Shown: piece by piece, positions 51,015 through 57,646 of the stretch
How the letters are laid out: each line of letters opens with the position of its first letter
Numbering within the stretch: position 1 is the stretch's first letter
NCBI GenBank assembly: GCA_965221415.1
Contig: OZ244887.1
Coordinates: 682,001 to 746,000 of the forward strand
Source: UBA8337 sp965221415
GTDB taxonomy: Bacteria > Pseudomonadota > Alphaproteobacteria > RS24
Length of the DNA stretch: 64,000 nt
Direction of reading: 5' to 3'
Made by a program: the position numbers and the translations under genes
The notes under the pieces: generated by a model
The model's input: the letters and a program-made list of their open reading frames with translations, nothing else
The model's database searches: none
Told to the model about the DNA's origin: nothing

Positions 51015-51457
51015 ATATACCAGACATTGATGCATTGCAGCCGCCTGAGCCGTTTCGTCTCAGCGTTCGGCGTGGGCCTTTTACGACGCATAATGGGCCG
51101 TGGTTTCATTGGGCGAATGAGGCGACATTCCGCCAAGGCGTGCGACTGCTCGAGCGTCATTGCAATAGCCGAGGCATTGTTCATGGTGGTTTTTTGTCGT
51201 CGTTTGCCGACGGGATTGCGGCAACGGCGGTGTTTCGCGAAATTAAACGTGCGTCCGTTACGATTAAGCTGAACACAGAGTTTTTGCGCTCTGCCAAAAG
51301 CGGCGAATGGCTGCAAGGCACGGCGCATGTGACGCGGGCGACGGGGCGCACCGCCTTTGTCGATGCCTATGCGTGGGTCGGCGAGGCGCAAGACCCGCCG
51401 ATGGATGAGCTTGTTTTTCGCAGCTCGGCTATCTTCAGATTAAAGGAGCCAAGATAG
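51008..51457 (+). CDS. PaaI-family hot-dog thioesterase
   Basis: A 149-residue single hot-dog domain protein. The signature GIVHGGFLSSFADGIAATAVF at about residues 58-78 matches acyl-CoA thioesterases of the PaaI/4HBT-2 group, and TIKLNTEFLRSAKSGEWLQG follows as usual. The substrate is unknown. The start ATG lies inside a 17-base palindrome and lacks a Shine-Dalgarno sequence. Confidence 0.87.
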   Translation: MSDIPDIDALQPPEPFRLSVRRGPFTTHNGPWFHWANEATFRQGVRLLERHCNSRGIVHGGFLSSFADGIAATAVFREIKRASVTIKLNTEFLRSAKSGEWLQGTAHVTRATGRTAFVDAYAWVGEAQDPPMDELVFRSSAIFRLKEPR

Positions 51458-51505
51458 CCGTTTTACTTGAAACCGCAGGCTATTTCATTTATTCAATGGG
51501 TCAGT

Positions 51506-51582
51506 CGGGGCTTGGCGCAGTCTGGTAGCGCACCTGGTTTGGGACCAGGGGGTCGCAGGTTCGAATCCTGCAGCCCCGACCA
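51506..51582 (+). tRNA. tRNA-Pro (anticodon TGG)
   Basis: A 77-base tRNA with ACCA end. The acceptor stem CGGGGCT pairs with AGCCCCG, the anticodon stem CCTGG/CCAGG encloses TTTGGGA with anticodon TGG, and the T arm is GCAGG-TTCGAAT-CCTGC. It reads CCA and, by wobble, other proline codons. An AT-rich lipoprotein gene follows 54 bases later. Confidence 0.97.
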
Positions 51583-51636
51583 TTTTTGTAATGTGTTGGT
51601 TGGAAATTCGCCCTACTCATTCTGTCGGAGGCCTTA

Positions 51637-52338
51637 ATGAAGAAATTGGTTTTACTTTTCACTCTTTCTTTAGTGGTCGCTGGTTGTGCGTCGCGCAATT
51701 ACACAACAACCGCAGCAGGTATAAATGTTCCGACCCCTGAATTAGCAGCAAAGTATTATCAGTGGCTTGGCAAACATCGAAAAGCAACTATCTTCCAATT
51801 ACATGATAGTGGAGCAGCTTTTATTTCTAATGCATTTCGAATTGATGAAAGAACAGATGAATTTAGGGATATGAGTTGGCGTTGGTATCACTTCCAGATG
51901 GGTGGTGGTGTAGGTTTTTATGGTGACCCCATATCATGTTGTTCTCATCTTGCTCTGTATTTCCCAAAGCGTGAAGAAAAATGGGGGCTTCCATTCCTTT
52001 GGGTCGAGTATTCGAGTGATGACTGGTTATTCTTTGACACGATACGGGTAAAGGTTGATGGTAAAAAAGCTATCACTCTTGCTTCAGGAAGGCTTAACAC
52101 AAGCAGAGAGGTGGTAAGGGGGCTGGGCGTGCAGGAAGTTTATAATAATCCGAAGGGCGCACTAAAATTTCTCAAATATATGTCAGATGTTCCTGATAAA
52201 ACGCCTTACACTATTCGGCTGATAAACAAAGATGACCAAAATAAATATATCGAGTATACGTATTTTAACAACAAACCAGCCATTGATGAGATAATTGGAC
52301 TGTTACCAAGTGGCCGTCTAGAACGTGCTAAGTACTGA
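51637..52338 (+). CDS. AT-rich hypothetical lipoprotein
   Basis: A 233-residue protein with a lipoprotein signal: positive start, hydrophobic core and VAGC (Cys17). I recognise no domain in the rest; it is rich in aromatic residues (SWRWYHFQMGGGVGFYGD, CCSHLALYF), suggesting a folded beta protein at the membrane. The codon use is clearly more AT-rich than in the neighbours, and the gene stands directly after tRNA-Pro(TGG); both are consistent with acquisition by transfer. TCGGAGG precedes the ATG. Confidence 0.75.
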   Translation: MKKLVLLFTLSLVVAGCASRNYTTTAAGINVPTPELAAKYYQWLGKHRKATIFQLHDSGAAFISNAFRIDERTDEFRDMSWRWYHFQMGGGVGFYGDPISCCSHLALYFPKREEKWGLPFLWVEYSSDDWLFFDTIRVKVDGKKAITLASGRLNTSREVVRGLGVQEVYNNPKGALKFLKYMSDVPDKTPYTIRLINKDDQNKYIEYTYFNNKPAIDEIIGLLPSGRLERAKY

Positions 52339-52362
52339 CCAATAACCACGCAGGGGAACAAT

Positions 52363-52737
52363 ATGAAAATTGATAAAATTGCCTTGATAACGGGGCGCAC
52401 GCTGTTGGGGTTATATTTCATCGTGCCGGGCATCAGCAAATTTGCTGCTTGGCAGCCCACTGTTGATATGATGGTGCAGCGCAATATCCCGATGGCCGAG
52501 CCGCTTTTGCTTATTGCCGCCGTTGCCAATCTTGTGTTGGGGGGCATGCTATTGGTCAATCGGTATGTTTGGCTTGCCGCTTATGGGTGCGTGGCTTATA
52601 TCCTTGTGATTAATTTCAGCCTGCATGATTTTTGGAACTTCCCTGATGCTGAGGTGCGCCATGAAATGCAGAATTTCGTGAAGAACCTAGCTATTCTGGC
52701 GGGTGCATTGATACTTGCGAGCTATAGCCGCAAATGA
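52363..52737 (+). CDS. DoxX family membrane protein
   Basis: A 124-residue protein with four membrane segments. TGRTLLGLYFIVPGISKF near the N terminus and VANLVLGGMLLVNRY in the middle fit the DoxX family. Some members take part in thiosulfate oxidation or redox balance; most are uncharacterised. AGGGGAAC precedes the ATG. Four bases overlap with the next gene. Confidence 0.85.
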   Translation: MKIDKIALITGRTLLGLYFIVPGISKFAAWQPTVDMMVQRNIPMAEPLLLIAAVANLVLGGMLLVNRYVWLAAYGCVAYILVINFSLHDFWNFPDAEVRHEMQNFVKNLAILAGALILASYSRK

Positions 52738-53228
52738 GAAAGATTACCTCCCCCTTATGCGCTGGTCTGGTTGCGATTTTCATGATTGCAGAGGCGGCGC
52801 ACGCGCAAACTAACACGCTTAATTGGAACGCTGAGGAGATTGTCTATTGCTCTGATGGTTCATTTGATTGGGAAAGTGGTCAATCGCTTTACGATTTCGT
52901 TATTTTGAAGCGCACATCGGGCGATTTTATTGTCAGCTATTTGGGCATTCCGTTTCCAAGCTTCGAGCGGCGACGCTATGAGCATTTATGGATAAAACTG
53001 CTTGGGTTTTTCTCAGCGAGCTATCAAGAGCAGGGCGCGGAACGGGTTTACAGCCTGAAATTAGAGCTTGATGAACAACCCGCACGCACAGGCGATTTGG
53101 TGATTGCCGCCGATGGCAAATACACATTTTCGATGACCCCGAGTTTAGGTCGTCCCCTCACAGAGGCGGGGCTGTGTTGGGACTCGCTAGATCCTGAGCC
53201 GCGCGAGCTGCAAAACAAACGCCGTTAA
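52734..53228 (+). CDS. Secreted hypothetical protein
   Basis: A 164-residue protein with a cleavable signal peptide (about residues 1-24, ending AEAAHAQ). The mature part is not recognised. It has two cysteines, one in IVYCSDGSF and one in AGLCWDSL, which could form a disulfide bond in the periplasm. It overlaps the DoxX gene by four bases, so the two are co-expressed. Confidence 0.7.
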   Translation: MRKITSPLCAGLVAIFMIAEAAHAQTNTLNWNAEEIVYCSDGSFDWESGQSLYDFVILKRTSGDFIVSYLGIPFPSFERRRYEHLWIKLLGFFSASYQEQGAERVYSLKLELDEQPARTGDLVIAADGKYTFSMTPSLGRPLTEAGLCWDSLDPEPRELQNKRR

Positions 53229-53282
53229 GCATGACACACGAATCGCCGCATGATGTGCTTTGGATTGCGCAAGGTGTAAGAT

Positions 53283-54326
53283 ATGGCCAAAAAGTGGCGT
53301 GTAAAGTTCGTTTCTAAAAATCAGATTCATGCATTTCAATTGGCTGATTTGCCACAGCGCTACGATGCCCAAATTGAGTGGGTATTAGATAGGGATGCGC
53401 GTGATTATGACTGGCTGGTTGTGTATGATGATTTACCGCCAAAAGGCACAGAACGTCTTTCATTGCGGGTGGAGACGCTTTCTTGCCCGCCCGAAAACAC
53501 AATCCTGCTGACATATGAGCCGTCATTTTTGAAGGTTTACGGCGATGATTATACGGCGCAATATGGCACGGTTCTGACGAGCCACGCGCCGCAAGAATTG
53601 CCCCATCGCAATCGCTTTAATGTGCCACCGATTGGGGTTTGGCTTTATGGCGGACTGGCACAGGCTGAAGCGCATACTGCGCCGCCTTCTAAACCCAAAC
53701 AGATTTCTATGTTCATGTCGGCGAAAGCGCAAAAGCATACGCTGCACCATCGTCGTTTTCTGTTTCTGACTGAACTTGCCGAAGGGTTGGGCGAAACGCT
53801 TGATGTCTTTGGCAAGGGGTATCAATTTGTCGAGCATAAGGCAGAAGGCATCGATATGTATCGCTATCATATTGCGGTTGAAAATCATATTGGCCCGCAC
53901 CACTGGACGGAAAAGCTTTCTGATGCGTTTTTAGGCTATAGCCTGCCATTTTATGTTGGCTGCGCGAATATCGAAGAATATTTTCCCGAGGAGAGTTTTA
54001 TCCGCCTTGATATCCGTGATAGCGCGGCGGCACTGGCGGTCATCGAAAAAGCGATTGCCGATAATGAATATGAAAAGCGATTGCCGGCGATTATCGAAGC
54101 AAGACGGCGTGTGCTTGAGGATTACAATTTGGGCAATTTTATCGGCCAGCATATCGTCGATGCGACCCCCGTGACTGTGCCAAATGCGACAGGTGAGATT
54201 TTAAGCCGCCACGCGATGCTGCGCCGTGATGCCATGACATTTCTGCGTTATGCGGCGCGTAAGATTAAATTGCAACGGCGTGGGCGCAGGCATTATCGCG
54301 ATTATCTGGCAAATAAAAACCAGTAA
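53283..54326 (+). CDS. GT10-family glycosyltransferase (fucosyltransferase-type)
   Basis: A 347-residue glycosyltransferase. The C-terminal donor domain has HIAVENHIGPHHWTEKLSDA near residue 198, then SLPFYVGCANIEEYFPEESF, the pattern of GT10 alpha-1,3/1,4-fucosyltransferases, which use GDP-sugars. The N-terminal half is less conserved. A Lys/Arg-rich tail (about the last 35 residues) may hold the protein to the membrane. The acceptor could be lipopolysaccharide or a capsule; there is no other polysaccharide gene near it. It converges on two LpxL-like genes. Confidence 0.85.
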   Translation: MAKKWRVKFVSKNQIHAFQLADLPQRYDAQIEWVLDRDARDYDWLVVYDDLPPKGTERLSLRVETLSCPPENTILLTYEPSFLKVYGDDYTAQYGTVLTSHAPQELPHRNRFNVPPIGVWLYGGLAQAEAHTAPPSKPKQISMFMSAKAQKHTLHHRRFLFLTELAEGLGETLDVFGKGYQFVEHKAEGIDMYRYHIAVENHIGPHHWTEKLSDAFLGYSLPFYVGCANIEEYFPEESFIRLDIRDSAAALAVIEKAIADNEYEKRLPAIIEARRRVLEDYNLGNFIGQHIVDATPVTVPNATGEILSRHAMLRRDAMTFLRYAARKIKLQRRGRRHYRDYLANKNQ

Positions 54327-54329
54327 GGC

Positions 54330-55214
54330 TCACTTTTTCCAGCGATTGTTCTGCCACAACCACTCTTCTGGCCGTTCTGTAATCCATTGCTCAAATAAAT
54401 CATATATTTGGCGCAGCCCCGCATTGATATCAGCCTCCATGTCGTCGGTTTTGGCAACATAGATAGCAGGGTAAAAATGCTGCACGAAATGCGCTTTATC
54501 TGGCCCATCATCGCGCCGATGTATGCAGGTTGGGATAATCGGCACATCAAATCGTCGCGCGAGTTTGAGCGTCGCGGGGGAGGCTTCCGTGTCTATCCCT
54601 AAAAAATTAATCGGATTGCCATTACTGACCCTTTGATCCATGAACATGCCGACCGGAATATCGTTTTTAAGCATATCAATCAGCGTGCGGATGCCGCTCG
54701 AGTCTCTGGCCGTGAGGCTGGGGGTAATTATCCTGCGTTGCGTGAGAATCCACCTATCGATATATGGGTTCTTGAGGGGTCGATAGATTGAGCCAACAGT
54801 GCCAACGAGGCGTTCAGCACCAATCTGTATCAGCTCCCAATTTGAAAAGTGACCCGTGGCGAATATGGCTGCCCCGCCATTGGGCAGCGCGGCTTTCACA
54901 TGTTCAGCACCATCAATGATAATGCGTGTGTCGGCCTCGCGCTTGATTTTACTGAAATGTGGAAACTCACCCGCCATGCGGCCAATACGCGCCTGATTTT
55001 TAACCAAAATGTCGTCGCGTTGGTCTGCCGATAAATGCGGCAAGGCGCGCTGTAGATTATCGGCGGCCATATTGGGGCGCCGCGACATGATTTTTCTGGC
55101 GGGGCGGCCTAACAAGCCGCCAAGGTTAGATGCCGCGCGCAGCCCCACAATCTTGAAAATGAGCATAAAAAGCTTGATGATTTGGGCTTGAAAAAAATAG
55201 CTGATATTTTTCAT
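54330..55214 (-). CDS. LpxL/HtrB-type lysophospholipid/lipid A acyltransferase (copy 1)
   Basis: A 294-residue membrane-associated acyltransferase. The catalytic HX4E motif is in GHFSNWELIQ at about residue 118, and an N-terminal membrane segment spans about residues 8-25. The C-terminal part has FDVPIIPTCIHRRDDG. The family adds a secondary acyl chain to lipid A precursors from acyl-ACP or acyl-CoA. Copy 1 is the downstream member of a tandem pair with copy 2 at 55271-56152; the two proteins agree over most of their length. The stop is four bases from the GT10 stop on the other strand. Confidence 0.9.
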   Translation of the reverse strand: MKNISYFFQAQIIKLFMLIFKIVGLRAASNLGGLLGRPARKIMSRRPNMAADNLQRALPHLSADQRDDILVKNQARIGRMAGEFPHFSKIKREADTRIIIDGAEHVKAALPNGGAAIFATGHFSNWELIQIGAERLVGTVGSIYRPLKNPYIDRWILTQRRIITPSLTARDSSGIRTLIDMLKNDIPVGMFMDQRVSNGNPINFLGIDTEASPATLKLARRFDVPIIPTCIHRRDDGPDKAHFVQHFYPAIYVAKTDDMEADINAGLRQIYDLFEQWITERPEEWLWQNNRWKK

Positions 55215-55270
55215 AACACATATCTTTCCATAGTTTATGCTTAATGACTAAAACGATTTGGCGAAACTGT
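54330..55270 (-). repeat. Tandem duplication, unit 1
   Basis: The unit holds acyltransferase copy 1 and the 56-base stretch upstream of it. It is matched by unit 2 at 55271-56243. The shared upstream part contains CATATCTTTCCAT and TTAATGA-TAAAACGATTTGG in both, with a few changes. The junction lies near the GTCTAT at 55268-55273. Confidence 0.8.
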
Positions 55271-56152
55271 CTATTTCCAACGATTGTGCTGCCACAGCCA
55301 TTCCTCTGGCCGTTCTGTAATCCATTGCTCAAATAAATCATACACTTGGCGCAAGGGTGTCGTGATATCAGCCTCTATGTCGTCGGTTTTGGCAACATGA
55401 ATGGCAGGATAAAAATACTGTACGAAATGCGTTTTATCAGCGCCATCATCGCGCCGATGTATACATGTTGGGATAATCGGCACATCAAACCGCCGCGCGA
55501 GCTTCATGGCAGATTGTGGCGCTTTTGTATCTATCCCCATGAAAGTAATCGGCGTGCCGTCGCCCATTCTTTGGTCTATCAACAGGGCGACCGAAATATC
55601 GTTTTTAAGCGTATCAATCAGCGTGCGCGTGCCGTTCGAGCTTTTCGGAATGAGCCGTGGCATAAGTATCTTGCGCTGTTTGAATATCCACGGGTCCATA
55701 TAGGGGTTATTGACGGGGCGATACATCGAATTAACCTCGCCTGCGAGGCGTTGCAGGCCTATCTGCATCAGCTCCCAGTTCGAGAAGTGACCTGAGACAA
55801 ATATCGCTGCCCCGCCATTGGGAAGTGCCGCTTTCACGTGTTCATCACCTTCGATGATAATGCGTGTGTCGGCTTCGCGTTTGATTTTACTGAGATAGGG
55901 AAACTCACCTGCCATACGGCCAAGCAGCTCCCAGTTTTTGGCCAAAATCGTGTCGCGTTGGTCGGCTGATAAATGCGGCAAGGCGCGTTTTAGGTTATCG
56001 GCGGCCATGTTGTTCCGTCGCGGCATGGTTTTTCCAATGAGGCGCCCGATAAGGCTGCCAAGGTACGAGGCTGCGCGCAGCCCCATAATCTTGAAAACGA
56101 GAATGAGAAATTTGATGATTTGAGCTTGAAAAAAATAACTTATATTTTTCAT
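55271..56152 (-). CDS. LpxL/HtrB-type lysophospholipid/lipid A acyltransferase (copy 2)
   Basis: A 293-residue paralogue of copy 1, with the same opening MKNISYFFQAQIIK, the HX4E motif GHFSNWELMQ, and the same C terminus EEWLWQHNRW. It differs at scattered positions, especially around residues 170-210, so the pair has drifted since duplication. An N-terminal open extension of 40 codons is present, but the ATG at 56152 matches copy 1 and is chosen. Two secondary lipid A acyltransferases with different chain preference would be one explanation for keeping both. Confidence 0.9.
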   Translation of the reverse strand: MKNISYFFQAQIIKFLILVFKIMGLRAASYLGSLIGRLIGKTMPRRNNMAADNLKRALPHLSADQRDTILAKNWELLGRMAGEFPYLSKIKREADTRIIIEGDEHVKAALPNGGAAIFVSGHFSNWELMQIGLQRLAGEVNSMYRPVNNPYMDPWIFKQRKILMPRLIPKSSNGTRTLIDTLKNDISVALLIDQRMGDGTPITFMGIDTKAPQSAMKLARRFDVPIIPTCIHRRDDGADKTHFVQYFYPAIHVAKTDDIEADITTPLRQVYDLFEQWITERPEEWLWQHNRWK

Positions 56153-56243
56153 AACGCATATCTTTCCATGGGATGTATTCTGCGCCTTGTCGTGCGGCAA
56201 AACTTTATGTTTAATGAGTAAAACGATTTGGAGGAAGTGTCTA
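55271..56243 (-). repeat. Tandem duplication, unit 2
   Basis: The unit holds acyltransferase copy 2 and its upstream region, which is longer than that of unit 1 by about 35 bases. It ends near GTCTATG at 56238-56244, the same short sequence as at the unit 1/unit 2 junction. Confidence 0.8.
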
Positions 56244-57199
56244 TGCAGAAGCGATTTATGGAGAAAGTGCAAACTGGCTTACGCGCCAGTGTCGTGATTG
56301 CCATGCTGGGCGGCGCATCGGCTGTTGCGGATGACTATTTTGTTCAAAAATTTGGCAAGGATGACACGTTAGGCCATGCCAATTATCTAACGCCTGCGAA
56401 AGCTAAACAAGCGGCCAAATTGGTTAAAAAAGGCAAGGTTTATCAATTAGGTATGGTGACAGGCGCGAGCACGCCGGCTTATCCGCCGCGCAAATTTCAA
56501 ATGATTGTGCATCAACTCAATGATGGGACGGGCACGCTGCTCGGGCCTGATAAGCTGGTCTCCAATGATGATACGGTGGTTACGTCCATCGGCATTGGCT
56601 CGCAGCTAGACGGTTTCGGCCATATCGGTAAAGAACACAAATATTATAACAATACGCCGGCCGCCGAAGTGGTGGCGTCGGATGGCTTGTTGAAGTTTGG
56701 CACGCACGCCTTGCCCGGTTTTGTCACCCGTGGCGTGGTGCTGGATATGGCGAAGTTTTACGGTCAAAATCCGCTGCCTATCGGCAAAGCTTACACCGAG
56801 GCCGACATTAAAAAGGCGGCGCGGCAACAAGGTGTGCGCATCACGAAGGGGGATGTTGTGCTGTTTCATTCTGGCTATATGAAGGCGAATGAGGGCAATC
56901 CTAATTTGGTACCAGGCGAGCCGGGGCTAGGTATAAGCGGGGCGCATTATCTTGCTAAAATGGGGGTTGTCGCTGTGGGTGCTGATACATGGGCTTTGGA
57001 AGTTCTGCCGAGTGAAGACCCAAAACGCGTTTTTCCCGTGCATGGTATTTTACTGACCAAATATGGCGTTTATATTTTGGAAAACATGGTCACGCACGAG
57101 TTGGTCGAAGACGGTGTGAGCGAGTTTATGTTCTCATTGGGTGTGCCGAAACTTGAAGGCGCGGTGCAGGCGATTATTAATCCACTGGCCATTCGCTAG
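56243..57199 (+). CDS. Secreted cyclase-family protein (kynurenine formamidase-like)
   Basis: A 318-residue member of the cyclase (PF04199-type) family with an N-terminal signal peptide ending ASAVADD. The metal site aligns as GIGSQLDGFGH (residues 117-127): Asp123 and His127 are kept, but the first two histidines of the usual HxGTHxDxPxH motif are Gly117 and Gln121. This variant is known in a subset of the family with uncertain activity. ATG 56243 follows GGAGG by eight bases and is used in preference to a TTG five codons earlier. Its promoter region shares sequence with the acyltransferase duplication. Confidence 0.82.
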   Translation: MQKRFMEKVQTGLRASVVIAMLGGASAVADDYFVQKFGKDDTLGHANYLTPAKAKQAAKLVKKGKVYQLGMVTGASTPAYPPRKFQMIVHQLNDGTGTLLGPDKLVSNDDTVVTSIGIGSQLDGFGHIGKEHKYYNNTPAAEVVASDGLLKFGTHALPGFVTRGVVLDMAKFYGQNPLPIGKAYTEADIKKAARQQGVRITKGDVVLFHSGYMKANEGNPNLVPGEPGLGISGAHYLAKMGVVAVGADTWALEVLPSEDPKRVFPVHGILLTKYGVYILENMVTHELVEDGVSEFMFSLGVPKLEGAVQAIINPLAIR

Positions 57200-57257
57200 T
57201 CTAGCGTGGTGCTGTGAATTAGGGTAAACCGAGGTATGTAAGCTTTAGGAGGCTTTG

Positions 57258-57557
57258 ATGAGCGCACGTATTTTTCAACCAGCGAAATCTGCTATGTCGT
57301 CGGGCATGGCGAATAGTAAGTCGTGGGTTTTGGAGTTTGCACCTGATGGTGCGCGTCGCAAAGACCCTCATACGGGCTGGAACTCGATAGAGGGGACGGC
57401 CAATCAGGTGAAGCTGAAGTTTGATACGCTTGAAGAAGCACTTAGTTTTGCGGCAGCGAAAGGCATAGCAGCGCGGGTGGACATGCCGCATCCGAGACAA
57501 CGCACGTCGAAATCTTACGCGGATAATTTTCGCCATGACCGCGTTGAAAAAATTTAA
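57258..57557 (+). CDS. NDUFS4-like complex I accessory subunit
   Basis: A 99-residue protein of the ETC complex I family, the bacterial form of the NDUFS4 (18-kDa) accessory subunit found in alphaproteobacteria and mitochondria. It has the opening ARIFQPAKSAMSSGMANSK, then WVLEFAPDGARRKDPHTGW and the C-terminal DMPHPRQRTSKSYADNF. It stabilises the NADH-binding arm of complex I. ATG 57258 follows AGGAGG by six bases. No nuo genes are near, which is usual for this gene. Confidence 0.92.
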   Translation: MSARIFQPAKSAMSSGMANSKSWVLEFAPDGARRKDPHTGWNSIEGTANQVKLKFDTLEEALSFAAAKGIAARVDMPHPRQRTSKSYADNFRHDRVEKI

Positions 57558-57559
57558 TA

Positions 57560-57636
57560 GGCCCCGTAGCTCAACTGGATAGAGCGCGAGACTTCTAATC
57601 TTGAGGTTGCAGGTTCAAGTCCTGCCGGGGTCACCA
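57560..57636 (+). tRNA. tRNA-Arg (anticodon TCT)
   Basis: A 77-base tRNA ending in ACCA. The acceptor stem GGCCCCG pairs with CGGGGTC, the anticodon stem CGAGA/TCTTG encloses CTTCTAA with anticodon TCT, and the T arm is GCAGG-TTCAAGT-CCTGC. It reads AGA and AGG. The stop codon of the giant repeat protein lies 11 bases beyond its 3' end on the other strand. Confidence 0.97.
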
Positions 57637-57646
57637 AAACCGAAAA

